A stretch of 64,000 nt of DNA from Lutimonas halocynthiae (GCF_030409835.1 NZ_JAUFQO010000001.1:310001-374000), one strand, 5' to 3'. Shown: positions 8,846 to 16,879, numbered from the stretch's first letter. Program-made: numbers and translations. Notes: generated by a model from the letters alone, not told the origin.

Positions 8846-9664
8846 TTAAAACTGATTGATCGTCTTTCTAATGGCTACAAGCTTGGTAAGCAAATCCTCT
8901 AAATAATCAAGTTTCAACATATTAGCACCATCAGATTTAGCTACTTTAGGGTCGTGATGTGTTTCAAGAAAAATTCCGTCTACACCCACGGCTATGCCAG
9001 CCTTAGCAATAGTTTCTATAAGTTCAGGTTTTCCTCCGGTAACGCCGCTGCTTTGATTTGGTTGTTGTAATGAATGTGTAATATCTAAAACAGTTGGAGC
9101 GTATTTTTGCATCGCTGGAATTCCTCTAAAATCAACGATCATATCCTGATACCCAAACATGGTTCCCCTATCAGTTATCATAGCCTTGTCATTACCAGAA
9201 TCATATACTTTTCTCACCGCATGTTGCATTGCTTCTGGGCTCATGAATTGCCCTTTCTTCAGGTTAACTGTTTTTCCGGTATTCGCCGCTGCAACCACTA
9301 AATCGGTTTGTCTTACTAAAAAAGCCGGGATTTGAAGGATGTCAACATAAGCTGCTGCCATCAAAGCATCATTTTCCGTATGAATATCAGTAACTGTTGG
9401 AATGTTGAATTCTTTCGAAACCTTTCCAAGAATCTTTAACGCTTTTTCATCTCCAATTCCGGTAAAGCTATCTATTCTTGAACGATTTGCCTTTTTAAAG
9501 CTTCCCTTAAAGACATAAGGAATTTTTAGTTTATCTGTAATACCAACCACCCTTTCTGCAATTCTCATTGCCATTTCTTCACCTTCAATGGCGCAGGGCC
9601 CAGCAAGAAGAAAAAAATTATTTTCTGAAAGATGTTTTAAATTAGGTACTTGAGATAAATCCAT
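8846..9664 (-). CDS. kdsA: 3-deoxy-8-phosphooctulonate synthase (KDO-8-phosphate synthase)
   Basis: KdsA condenses phosphoenolpyruvate with arabinose 5-phosphate to make KDO-8-phosphate for lipopolysaccharide core. The 272-residue protein has the family landmarks LLAGPCAIEGEE, YVFKGSFKKANRSR, PTVTDIH, VDILQIPAFLVRQTDL, a TDRGTMFGYQDMIVDFRGIP segment, FDITHSLQQPN-like VLDITHSLQQPN, and IFLETHHDPKVAKSDGANML. It is distinct from the related DAHP synthase also in this window (14972-16057). The ATG at 9662-9664 is preceded by TATCTTTG. Product is certain. Confidence 0.96.
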   Translation of the reverse strand: MDLSQVPNLKHLSENNFFLLAGPCAIEGEEMAMRIAERVVGITDKLKIPYVFKGSFKKANRSRIDSFTGIGDEKALKILGKVSKEFNIPTVTDIHTENDALMAAAYVDILQIPAFLVRQTDLVVAAANTGKTVNLKKGQFMSPEAMQHAVRKVYDSGNDKAMITDRGTMFGYQDMIVDFRGIPAMQKYAPTVLDITHSLQQPNQSSGVTGGKPELIETIAKAGIAVGVDGIFLETHHDPKVAKSDGANMLKLDYLEDLLTKLVAIRKTINQF

Positions 9665-9680
9665 GAATTAAAAGTTTTTG

Positions 9681-9688
9681 CAAAGATA
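9681..9688 (-). promoter_or_regulatory. -7 element upstream of kdsA
   Basis: TATCTTTG on the minus strand, a full TAnnTTTG match, lies 17 nt upstream of the kdsA ATG. The -33 position has a T-run but no TTG. Confidence 0.55.
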
Positions 9689-9706
9689 CATTTAAGTTGC
9701 TAATTC

Positions 9707-10906
9707 TTAAAAAATGGAGACGTCCCATTGGACTCGTACCATGTGATCTATATTGTCTTCTATAGTGAATTGGTTAAACTGCAGATATGAATAATCAATA
9801 GTCAGTTTGTTTTTGTGACCCTTGAAAAACCAATTTAACCCAAATGTATATTCATAATTATTGTTCCCTGAAATATCCGTGTCAGGATCATAAAAAGCTT
9901 GACGTGCAAACACCTCAAGCGGTTTTGGAAACTTATCAAAAAGATAATGAAAGAAATAACCTACTTGAAAATAATTTCCCATCAGAAGGGTTTCTTCAAG
10001 GTTAACTTTGTCATCTATATTTTTGAAATGCAATTCCTGATCAAAACTTAACCCTCTATATTTAAAGGCAGTTTCAAACATAAATTGATCTACTTTGTAC
10101 TGTCCGTCAACTCCTGGTTCATAACCATATAACTGCCCACCTCCACTTGTTGAGAATCTGGTATATTTTGAGGTATTGGTAACTGCGGCAATCGCTACCG
10201 AACTGACGAATTTTTCATGGAACTTTAAATCAGATCCTGAAAAACCCAATTCCTTTCCGTTCGGGTTCCATTGTAGCCTCATCATATACATCAGGTTATC
10301 ATCGTCTCCCACAGAACCTCCCCGGCCACTACCTGTCAATATTTCTGCCCAATAATTAAAATTAGCCGCTCCTCCGCCATCAAGGTTTCCATATAGAGAA
10401 ACACCTTGTTGTCTGTCTATTGTAAATACCCTATTGATCAATGAACGCTCCAGACCGGTTTGTTTACCAGAGGAGATAATCCTTTCACGAGAATACCTTG
10501 CCTTCCATTGTCCAACTCGAAATTTTAAGTAAGATAGTTTTTCAATCTGAGCCCTGAAATCGAGTAAATTCCCACCCCTTACATCTTGTTCCAGATAAAA
10601 ATTATATTCAGGTCTGCCTACATAGCCCCCGAATTTGATCCTGGCCCGACTAATCCCCATATTGATGTCGTCATCACTAAAATCGTCCTCATTCGTAGGA
10701 AAATTATTATGTGGGTAAGACGCTCGAAATTGACCTCTAAAATCAATGTAGAACATATATTTGTCTTGATCAAAGTGGAATTCAAATCCCTTCCCCTTTT
10801 TTAAATAAAAATCTTTTATCTCATCGGTTTTCTTTTCTTCTTCCTGTGAATAAGAATTAGCAAAGCAAAAAACACTAAAAACGACAATAATAACTATACG
10901 ACGCAT
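9707..10906 (-). CDS. Porin O/P-like outer-membrane porin
   Basis: This protein resembles the phosphate-selective porin O and P family of outer-membrane beta barrels. It has about 399 residues, a signal peptide ending in FANSYSQ, then alternating strands with features of the family: FRGQFRASYP, ISRARIKFGGYVGRPEYNFY, FRVGQWKARYSRERIISSG and INRVFTIDRQQGVSLYG, closing in WDVSIF with the C-terminal Phe of a barrel. The ATG at 10904-10906 (MRRIVII) is preferred; the reading frame opens further only through a TTG six nt upstream. Phosphate selectivity is a family name, not something visible here. It follows gldA by 10 nt and may be cotranscribed with it. Confidence 0.85.
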   Translation of the reverse strand: MRRIVIIVVFSVFCFANSYSQEEEKKTDEIKDFYLKKGKGFEFHFDQDKYMFYIDFRGQFRASYPHNNFPTNEDDFSDDDINMGISRARIKFGGYVGRPEYNFYLEQDVRGGNLLDFRAQIEKLSYLKFRVGQWKARYSRERIISSGKQTGLERSLINRVFTIDRQQGVSLYGNLDGGGAANFNYWAEILTGSGRGGSVGDDDNLMYMMRLQWNPNGKELGFSGSDLKFHEKFVSSVAIAAVTNTSKYTRFSTSGGGQLYGYEPGVDGQYKVDQFMFETAFKYRGLSFDQELHFKNIDDKVNLEETLLMGNYFQVGYFFHYLFDKFPKPLEVFARQAFYDPDTDISGNNNYEYTFGLNWFFKGHKNKLTIDYSYLQFNQFTIEDNIDHMVRVQWDVSIF

Positions 10907-10916
10907 ATTCAATTTA

Positions 10917-11810
10917 TTAATTAGTTAAGTTTTGGAAAAGCGATTCCAAGCTAATGACTTTTCGGTTTAACTGTAAGGTTCTTAAGCCATTATTATGTGC
11001 AAAATCAAAGACCTCAGCACGCATGTCGCTTTCCACATCAAATACCAGGTTCCAGTGATTACCTTCAATATTATTTGCTTCTCTGAGATTTGGCAGTTTC
11101 AATAATATCTGTTCTTCAACGTTTAGATCGAATTCCACCTGAATGATTTGATTTTGATCTTGTAAAAGATCCTCCAGCTTTTTATCAGCAACAATGTTTC
11201 CTTTATTTATTATGATTACCCTGTCACACATGGCCTCAACTTCCTGCATGATATGTGTTGATAAAAGAATGGTTTTCGTTTTGCCAATCGCTTTAATCAA
11301 ATCCCTGATATCTTTAAGTTGGTTCGGATCAAGGCCAGTAGTCGGCTCATCAAGGATCAGAACCTCTGGGTCATGCAATAATGCAGCAGCAAGACCAACA
11401 CGTTGTCTGTATCCCTTTGACAATTGAGCGATTTTCTTTCCTTTAATATCAATTAAACCTACTTGATTAATCACCTCCTCTATTCTTTCTTTGCCAATTT
11501 TATGAATATCCGCATGAAATTTTAAATATTCTCTCACGTAAAAATCAAGGTAGAGCGGATTGTGTTCAGGTAAATAGCCAACTGATTGTTTCACTTCTAT
11601 TCCTTTGGATTTTATATCAAATCCATTAACAAATGCCACACCACTGGTTGGTTCAACATAAGTTGTAATGATTTTCATCATGGTCGATTTTCCAGCACCA
11701 TTAGGTCCTAAAAATCCGACAATCTCTCCAGATTCGATTTTAAAACTAACCTCATTTAGAGCCCTTTGTGAGCTATATTCTTTTATTATACCGTCAACCT
11801 GAATAGACAT
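10917..11810 (-). CDS. gldA: Gliding motility ABC transporter ATP-binding protein GldA
   Basis: GldA is the ATPase of the GldAFG transporter associated with flavobacterial gliding. The 297-residue protein has Walker A GFLGPNGAGKST, Q-loop region VGYLPEHNPLYLDFYVREYL, the ABC signature LSKGYRQRVGLAAALL, Walker B VLILDEPTTGLDPNQL and the switch His LSTHIMQE. The C-terminal extension (EVFDFAHNNGLRTLQLNRKVISLESLF) is the GldA-type tail. The frame continues to a TTG at 11837, but the ATG at 11808-11810 (MSIQVDGI) matches the family start. gldF and gldG are not in the window, as expected, since they are often encoded elsewhere. It is divergent from the aromatic operon leader. Confidence 0.93.
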   Translation of the reverse strand: MSIQVDGIIKEYSSQRALNEVSFKIESGEIVGFLGPNGAGKSTMMKIITTYVEPTSGVAFVNGFDIKSKGIEVKQSVGYLPEHNPLYLDFYVREYLKFHADIHKIGKERIEEVINQVGLIDIKGKKIAQLSKGYRQRVGLAAALLHDPEVLILDEPTTGLDPNQLKDIRDLIKAIGKTKTILLSTHIMQEVEAMCDRVIIINKGNIVADKKLEDLLQDQNQIIQVEFDLNVEEQILLKLPNLREANNIEGNHWNLVFDVESDMRAEVFDFAHNNGLRTLQLNRKVISLESLFQNLTN

Positions 11811-11934
11811 ATGAAAAATTGGAATTTCAATATGCAAATAAACGAATTTTTGTCATATTCGCTCTGATTTAGAAGAATTTTAAGCCCATAGTATAGTTAT
11901 TATTGAAGAATATTCAATCTTTTTTAAAAAACAC

Positions 11935-11964
11935 TTGCAATTGGAAAATTAATTCATAGATTTG
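11935..11964 (+). promoter_or_regulatory. Promoter of the aromatic amino acid operon
   Basis: TTG (11935-11937), an exact 19-nt spacer and TAGATTTG (11957-11964) match the Bacteroidota promoter consensus fully. Transcription should start near 11970, about 14 nt before the leader peptide ATG and about 165 nt before pheA. Confidence 0.8.
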
Positions 11965-11983
11965 CTGCCTAATTTTGATTTTA

Positions 11984-12040
11984 ATGACTATATCTGTACA
12001 AATTACTAACTGGTTTTACTTTTATTTTTTTACAAAATAA
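11984..12040 (+). CDS. Leader peptide of the aromatic amino acid operon attenuator
   Basis: This 18-codon reading frame, too short for routine gene finding, reads MTISVQITNWFYFYFFTK and then TAA. Codons 10-16 (12011-12031) are seven aromatic residues in a row: Trp, Phe, Tyr, Phe, Tyr, Phe, Phe. It begins about 14 nt after the predicted transcription start and ends just before a segment that can pair with the 5' arm of a terminator. This is the arrangement of PheL-type leader peptides in enterobacteria, where ribosome stalling on scarce aminoacyl-tRNA prevents termination. It sits directly in front of genes for phenylalanine and tyrosine synthesis. There is no direct evidence of translation, but the combination is very unlikely by chance. 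Confidence 0.8.
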   Translation: MTISVQITNWFYFYFFTK

Positions 12041-12112
12041 AAGAAGAGACTTTTGATGTATAGATCAATTATAATAACATATTAAGTCTCGTTTTAACGA
12101 GGCTTTTTTTTT
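12019..12112 (+). promoter_or_regulatory. Transcription attenuator (alternative stems and terminator) before pheA
   Basis: Three mutually exclusive stems are visible. The pause stem pairs 12019-12028 (CTTTTATTTT) with 12034-12043 (AAAATAAAAG). The antiterminator pairs 12046-12052 (GAGACTT) with 12084-12090 (AAGTCTC), extendable by four pairs past one mismatch to 12041/12095. The terminator pairs 12085-12092 with 12097-12104 (AGTCTCGT, loop TTTA, ACGAGGCT, one G-U) and is followed by nine T residues (12104-12112). A ribosome stalled on the aromatic codons would free 12041-12052 to form the antiterminator. A ribosome reaching the stop at 12038-12040 would cover it and allow termination. Confidence 0.8.
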
Positions 12113-12133
12113 ATGTGTAACTCAAAAGAAAAA

Positions 12134-12970
12134 ATGAAGATCGCAATTCAGGGTATAAAAGGTTCTTTCCACCATATCGTCGCCAATAAATATTTTGGTG
12201 AGGATATTGAATTAGTGGAATGTATGTCTTTCACTGATATCCCTACCTTGTTGAATGAAGACAAGGTGGATAGTGCTGTAATGGCTATTGAAAATTCGAT
12301 TGCCGGAGCTATTCTTCCGAATTATTCTTTGATAGATGAGTTTGACTTGAGTATTGAAGGTGAGGTATATATAAATATTCACCATCACCTGATGGCACTG
12401 AAGGGGCAAAAAATTAGCGATATTAAGGAAGTTTGGTCGCATCCTATGGCACTGTTACAGTGCAGAAAGTTTTTCAGGAACAGACCTGAAATAAAACTGA
12501 TAGAAGATAAAGATACAGCAGAAGTAGCAAAAAGAATCCAAGACAATAAAATTAAAGGTGTGGCAGCTGTTGCAAGTAAAATGGCCGCAGAAATGTATGG
12601 ATTAGAGATAATTGAAGATGATATACAGACCATTAAAAACAATTCAACTCGATTCTTTGTTCTTAAAAAAAACAACGATAGCCCTTATCATCCTAGTAAG
12701 CTTGGTTCTATAAAGGATAAGGCTTCGGTTAAATTTGTGACCAAACACGATGCTGGAAGCTTGGCTGAAATACTAGATATTTTTGGGAAGCATGACCTGA
12801 ATTTGACCAAAATTCAATCACTTCCGATAATAGATAAGCCTTGGAATTATGCCTTCTTTATCGATTTGGTCATCGATGATTTTGTATTGTATAAAAATGC
12901 ATTACATCTCATTTCAAAGAAAGTCACACACCTGGAAGTATTGGGTGAATACCATCAAAATAGATTATAA
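12134..12970 (+). CDS. pheA: Prephenate dehydratase
   Basis: PheA converts prephenate to phenylpyruvate in phenylalanine synthesis. The 278-residue protein has a dehydratase domain (MKIAIQGIKGSFHH, VMAIENSIAGAI, AAVASKMAAEMYGL, and the catalytic STRF at residues 171-174) and a C-terminal ACT domain. In the ACT domain the usual Phe-binding motifs GAL and ESRP read GSL (208-210) and QSLP (228-231). The ATG at 12134 is chosen over the upstream in-frame ATG at 12113, because 12113 directly abuts the attenuator's T run and would start inside the terminator; 12134 has an A/G-rich stretch before it and gives the family start. It is the first gene of a tight four-gene operon. Confidence 0.95.
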   Translation: MKIAIQGIKGSFHHIVANKYFGEDIELVECMSFTDIPTLLNEDKVDSAVMAIENSIAGAILPNYSLIDEFDLSIEGEVYINIHHHLMALKGQKISDIKEVWSHPMALLQCRKFFRNRPEIKLIEDKDTAEVAKRIQDNKIKGVAAVASKMAAEMYGLEIIEDDIQTIKNNSTRFFVLKKNNDSPYHPSKLGSIKDKASVKFVTKHDAGSLAEILDIFGKHDLNLTKIQSLPIIDKPWNYAFFIDLVIDDFVLYKNALHLISKKVTHLEVLGEYHQNRL

Positions 12971-12972
12971 GC

Positions 12973-14121
12973 ATGTTATCTAAAGCGAAAAGATTAAATG
13001 ACGTTAAAGAGTATTACTTCTCCATTAAATTGAGGGAAGTCAGAGCGCTTATTGATCAAGGCAAGCCCATCATAAATCTAGGTATTGGTAGTCCGGACCT
13101 TTCTCCACCTGAATCAGTGATACATGCCTTGAAAAATGCAGATACACATGGGTACCAAAGTTATCAAGGACTTCCTGAGCTTAGAAAGGCGATAGCTTCT
13201 TTTTATGCAAAAAACTATAACGTAGATCTAAATTTTAAAAACCAAATATTGCCTTTAATGGGGTCTAAAGAAGGAATTCTTCATATTTCAATGGCGTTTT
13301 TAGACAAAGGTGACAAGGTGCTTATCCCAAACCCTGGTTATCCAACCTACGAATCAGTTACCAGATTATTAGAAGCAGAACCCTTATTGTATAATCTTAA
13401 AGAAGAAAATCAATGGTGGCCTGATCTTAAAGAAATTGAAAAGAATGACTTGAGCCATGTAAAAATCATGTGGGTCAATTATCCTCATATGCCTACAGGC
13501 AGCAATGCCAATGAAGAATTATTCAAAGAATTGATTGCTTTCGGTAAAAAGCATCAAATTTTAATCGTTAATGACAACCCGTATAGCTTTGTTCTAAATG
13601 ACGAACCAAAAAGTATTTTATCTATAGAAGGAGCAAAAGAAATCGCAATTGAATTGAACTCTCTCAGCAAAACTTTTAACATGGCTGGATGGAGAGTAGG
13701 TATGGTGGTAGGTGATGAAAACTATTTGGACGCGATTCTTAAGGTTAAAAGCAATATGGATTCAGGGATGTTTTACGGCATTCAAAAAGGAGCAATTGAA
13801 GCCTTAGGTTTGTCTTCACACTGGTTTGATGATATGAACCAAATATATAGAGATAGAAGAGACGTTATTTGGAAGATATGTGATGCATTAAATTGTACTT
13901 ATGACGAAGAAAGTTCTGGCTTATTTGTTTGGGCAAAAATCCCAGCAGGCAAAAAATCGGAAGAAATAACAGATCACATTCTTTATAATCATGATGTCTT
14001 CATTACGCCAGGAACAGTTTTTGGAGACCAAGGCGAAGGATATATCAGGTTCTCCCTTTGTATTGATGAACAGAAAATCTTGGAAGTCCTTGAACGGTTA
14101 AAAAAAATGGAACTGTCATGA
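12973..14121 (+). CDS. PLP-dependent aminotransferase, class I/II (aromatic operon)
   Basis: This is a fold-type I aminotransferase of 382 residues. The PLP Lys is K233 in SLSKTFNMAGWR; other landmarks are INLGIGSPDLSPP, HGYQSYQGLPELR, the LIPNPGYPTYES segment, VNYPHMPTGS (where many relatives have NPNNPTG) and VNDNPYSF with the cofactor Asp201. It starts two nt after pheA and overlaps tyrA by four nt. From its place between pheA and tyrA I infer that it transaminates phenylpyruvate or 4-hydroxyphenylpyruvate to Phe and Tyr, but aspartate or diaminopimelate aminotransferase relatives look similar, so the substrate is not settled. Confidence 0.88.
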   Translation: MLSKAKRLNDVKEYYFSIKLREVRALIDQGKPIINLGIGSPDLSPPESVIHALKNADTHGYQSYQGLPELRKAIASFYAKNYNVDLNFKNQILPLMGSKEGILHISMAFLDKGDKVLIPNPGYPTYESVTRLLEAEPLLYNLKEENQWWPDLKEIEKNDLSHVKIMWVNYPHMPTGSNANEELFKELIAFGKKHQILIVNDNPYSFVLNDEPKSILSIEGAKEIAIELNSLSKTFNMAGWRVGMVVGDENYLDAILKVKSNMDSGMFYGIQKGAIEALGLSSHWFDDMNQIYRDRRDVIWKICDALNCTYDEESSGLFVWAKIPAGKKSEEITDHILYNHDVFITPGTVFGDQGEGYIRFSLCIDEQKILEVLERLKKMELS

Positions 14122-14975
14122 AAAAAATAGCAATCATTGGACTAGGTCTGATTGGAGGATCATTAGCTCTTGAATTAAAAAAGAACTCATGGGCAACGAT
14201 CTATGGAATCGACAAAAATCCTGAACATGTTAATAAAGCCTTGGAATTAGGAATTATTTACCAAAAGGCAGGTTTGGAAATAATCCCAGAAATGGATGTT
14301 GTAATTATTGCAGTACCCGTAAATATAATTCCTGATTTATCAGTCAGTATATTAGATCATATCGGGGAAAACACCTTGGTGTTTGATGTGGGATCAACAA
14401 AATCTGCCGTTTGTGATGCGATAAGAAACCATAAAAGGAGACAGAATTTTGTGGCCTTACATCCTATTGCGGGAACAGAGTTTTCTGGCCCTGAAGCAGC
14501 CATTTATGATCTTTTTACTGATAAAGTAAATATTATTTGTGAAAGAAAATTAAGTAGCTCAACCATGGTGGACCGCGCGATTGATATTTTTGAGAACCTC
14601 AAAATGAAAAACGTGTTTATGGAGTCTGCTACCCAGCATGACACACATATTGCCTATGTTTCACACCTTTCTCATATTAGCTCCTTCATGCTTGGCAAAA
14701 CTGTGCTTGAAATAGAAAAGGACGAAAAGAACATCTTTAATATGGCCGGTAGTGGATTTGCTTCTACTGTTAGATTGGCCAAAAGTAATCCGGAAACCTG
14801 GACTCCTATTTTTTTACAAAATCGGGATAACTTATTAAAGTCACTTGAAGAATATATTAAAAACTTAAATCAATTTAAAGATATCTTAACTAGAAAATCA
14901 GCCGATGACGTTTTAAACATCATGCAAAACACAAATAGAATCAAAGACGTTTTGGCCGGAATTAAACATGAATGA
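14118..14975 (+). CDS. tyrA: Prephenate dehydrogenase
   Basis: TyrA oxidatively decarboxylates prephenate to 4-hydroxyphenylpyruvate in tyrosine synthesis. The 285-residue protein has an N-terminal Rossmann fold (AIIGLGLIGGSLALELKK, acidic end of strand two YGIDKNP), VVIIAVPVNIIPDL, FDVGSTKSAVCDAI and the substrate region FVALHPIAGTEFSGPEAA. A helical C-terminal domain follows, with THIAYVSHLSHISSFML. No fused chorismate mutase or ACT domain is present. It overlaps the aminotransferase by four nt (ATGA) and the next gene by four nt, signs of translational coupling. Confidence 0.94.
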   Translation: MKKIAIIGLGLIGGSLALELKKNSWATIYGIDKNPEHVNKALELGIIYQKAGLEIIPEMDVVIIAVPVNIIPDLSVSILDHIGENTLVFDVGSTKSAVCDAIRNHKRRQNFVALHPIAGTEFSGPEAAIYDLFTDKVNIICERKLSSSTMVDRAIDIFENLKMKNVFMESATQHDTHIAYVSHLSHISSFMLGKTVLEIEKDEKNIFNMAGSGFASTVRLAKSNPETWTPIFLQNRDNLLKSLEEYIKNLNQFKDILTRKSADDVLNIMQNTNRIKDVLAGIKHE

Positions 14976-16057
14976 TAATGGAAAACAAAAATTTTAGAAC
15001 ATGGTTGGATGCGATGGAATTAGCGCATCCCCTAGTAATAGCAGGACCATGTAGTGCAGAAAGTGAAGAGCAAGTGCTTGAGATCGCCCATGAGTTAAAA
15101 AACACAGACGCTACAGTTTTTAGAGCTGGTGTATGGAAACCCAGAACAAGACCTGGTTCCTTTGAAGGAAATGGCGCTATCGCATTGCCTTGGTTGAAAA
15201 AAGTTAAAGAAGAAACAGGCTTGTTAACCGCCATAGAAATTGCCAATGCGCAACATGCAAAATTAGCGCTTGAATTTGACATCGACATCCTTTGGATTGG
15301 CGCTCGTACAACTGTAAACCCTTTTGCCGTTCAAGAAATTGCTGATGCAATTCAAGGAACTGACAAAATCGTATTGGTAAAGAATCCTATAAACCCTGAT
15401 TTGGCCCTTTGGATTGGAGCCATTGAAAGGTTGCATAAAAAAGGTGTTACAAATTTAGGGGCTATTCATAGAGGGTTTTCTTCTTTTAGGAAATCAAACT
15501 ATAGAAACATCCCAAGTTGGCAAATACCTATTGATTTAAAAAGTAAGTACCCAACCTTACCGATCATAAATGATCCGTCACATATTTGTGGAAATCGAAC
15601 TGGACTATTTGACGTTTCTCAAACAGCGCTTGATCTTAAAATGGACGGACTTATCATTGAAACACATTGTGATCCTGACAAAGCCTGGAGTGATGCTCAA
15701 CAGCAGATTACTCCGTCCCGATTAGTTGAAATTATGGAGGGCTTAAAAGTTAGAAAGCCTCGTTTTGAACAAGAAGAATCACTTTCAAAGCTCAGTGCGC
15801 TGCGTAAAGAGATCAATGCTAAAGATGAGCAGTTGTTAGAAACACTTTCTGAAAGAATGCAAATCGTAGAGAACATTGGCAAGGCAAAAAAAGAGAGCAA
15901 TGTTGCTGTTCTTCAAAATGCAAGATGGAATGAAATTCTTGGTAAAGTAGTTGAAATAGGAGGCGAGCAAGGCTTGTCAAAAACTTTCATCGAAAAAATC
16001 TTTAAAGCGATCCACCAGGAATCTATCGCACATCAGGAAGAAATAATCAACGGTTAA
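14972..16057 (+). CDS. Bifunctional 3-deoxy-7-phosphoheptulonate synthase / chorismate mutase
   Basis: This is a fusion of DAHP synthase (first step of the shikimate pathway) and an AroQ-type chorismate mutase. Residues 1-250 form the KdsA-like DAHP synthase (LVIAGPCSAESEEQ, VFRAGVWKPRTRPGSFEG, WIGARTTVNPFAVQEIADA, LVKNPINPDL, INDPSHICGNR, LIIETHCDPDKAWSDAQQQ). Residues 265-361 form the helical mutase (LSALRKEINAKDEQLLETLSERM). So one protein provides both ends of the common pathway in an operon that draws chorismate toward Phe and Tyr. The start ATG overlaps the tyrA stop; a second in-frame ATG two codons later is also possible. Confidence 0.94.
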   Translation: MIMENKNFRTWLDAMELAHPLVIAGPCSAESEEQVLEIAHELKNTDATVFRAGVWKPRTRPGSFEGNGAIALPWLKKVKEETGLLTAIEIANAQHAKLALEFDIDILWIGARTTVNPFAVQEIADAIQGTDKIVLVKNPINPDLALWIGAIERLHKKGVTNLGAIHRGFSSFRKSNYRNIPSWQIPIDLKSKYPTLPIINDPSHICGNRTGLFDVSQTALDLKMDGLIIETHCDPDKAWSDAQQQITPSRLVEIMEGLKVRKPRFEQEESLSKLSALRKEINAKDEQLLETLSERMQIVENIGKAKKESNVAVLQNARWNEILGKVVEIGGEQGLSKTFIEKIFKAIHQESIAHQEEIING

Positions 16058-16069
16058 TTCGATTAACTT

Positions 16070-16102
16070 TTGATAGATTATTCTTTGGGATTCTTATCTT
16101 TG
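16070..16102 (+). promoter_or_regulatory. Promoter upstream of the glycosyltransferase-like gene
   Basis: TTG (16070-16072), a 22-nt spacer and TATCTTTG (16095-16102) fit a Bacteroidota promoter, with a slightly long spacer. The -7 element lies in the loop of a perfect inverted repeat at 16082-16119. Confidence 0.55.
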
Positions 16103-16119
16103 ACAAAGAATCCCAAAGA
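16082..16119. repeat. Perfect 14-bp inverted repeat between the aromatic operon and the next gene
   Basis: TCTTTGGGATTCTT (16082-16095) and its exact reverse complement AAGAATCCCAAAGA (16106-16119) flank a 10-nt centre. No T run follows, so it is not a textbook terminator. It overlaps the predicted -7 box and start site of the downstream gene, seven nt before its ATG. It may be a terminator for the aromatic operon, an operator, or an RNA stabiliser. Confidence 0.6.
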
Positions 16120-16125
16120 TTAATT

Positions 16126-16854
16126 ATGTCTGAAAAATATATTTTTTGTATGAAATGGGGCACTTTATATAGTGCTGAATACGTGAATAAATTATATTCG
16201 ATGGTAGAACGAAATTTATCTTATGATTTTAAGATGGTTTGTTTTACTGACGATGAGGTAGGAATAAGAAAAGAAGTTCAGTGTTTTCCTATTCCTGAAA
16301 TTGATCTTCCGGGCAACTTACCTGAAAGAATGTGGAAAAAACTAACCACGCTTAAAAAAGACCTTTATGGCCTTCAAGGAACTGCCTTGTTTTTAGACCT
16401 GGATATCGTTATAATAGATAATATTGATTGTTTTTTCGAAATTGAAGGTGCTTTTAGAATCATAAAGGATCCTGATATGAAGTATTGGAGAATTACCGGT
16501 AATTCTTCCGTTTACAGATTTGAAATAGGTAAACATGGTTATGTCTTCGACGAGTTTATTTCAAATTTCGACAACATTAGAAAAGAACACAGAAATGAAC
16601 AAGAATATTTGACGGCAGCCATTCATGAGAAAAATTTATTACAATATTGGCCCAAAGAATGGTGCCCAAGTTTTAAATACGATTGTCACTCCAAAATTCC
16701 ATTTAACTTTTGGAAAGTTCCAAAGATCCCCAAGGATTCAAAAATCATCATCTTTCACGGTGAGATCAACCCACACAAAGCTATCAAAGGCGGTTGGGGA
16801 AAACCTTATAGGTATGTAAGACCTGCGCCGTGGGTTGCGGACTATTGGAAATAA
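16126..16854 (+). CDS. Glycosyltransferase-like protein (GT-A type)
   Basis: I recognise only the general class. The 242-residue protein has an N-terminal Rossmann-like segment (YIFCMKWGTLYSAEYVNKLYSM, MVCFTDD) and a DxD-type motif in ALFLDLDIVIIDN (D91-L-D93), which in GT-A glycosyltransferases binds the nucleotide sugar through a metal. Toward the C-terminus IIFHGEINPHKA supplies a His often seen in such enzymes. No membrane segment or signal peptide is present. It sits between the aromatic operon and upp with its own predicted promoter. A sugar transfer role is inferred; acceptor and donor are unknown. Confidence 0.65.
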   Translation: MSEKYIFCMKWGTLYSAEYVNKLYSMVERNLSYDFKMVCFTDDEVGIRKEVQCFPIPEIDLPGNLPERMWKKLTTLKKDLYGLQGTALFLDLDIVIIDNIDCFFEIEGAFRIIKDPDMKYWRITGNSSVYRFEIGKHGYVFDEFISNFDNIRKEHRNEQEYLTAAIHEKNLLQYWPKEWCPSFKYDCHSKIPFNFWKVPKIPKDSKIIIFHGEINPHKAIKGGWGKPYRYVRPAPWVADYWK

Positions 16855-16879
16855 TAACAATTTAATTTTTCAAACAAGA

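Noticed and set aside
12113-12133. Upstream in-frame ATG for pheA at 12113
   Set aside because: It directly abuts the nine-T run of the attenuator, so initiation there would sit on the terminator; the ATG at 12134 gives the conserved MKIAIQG start.
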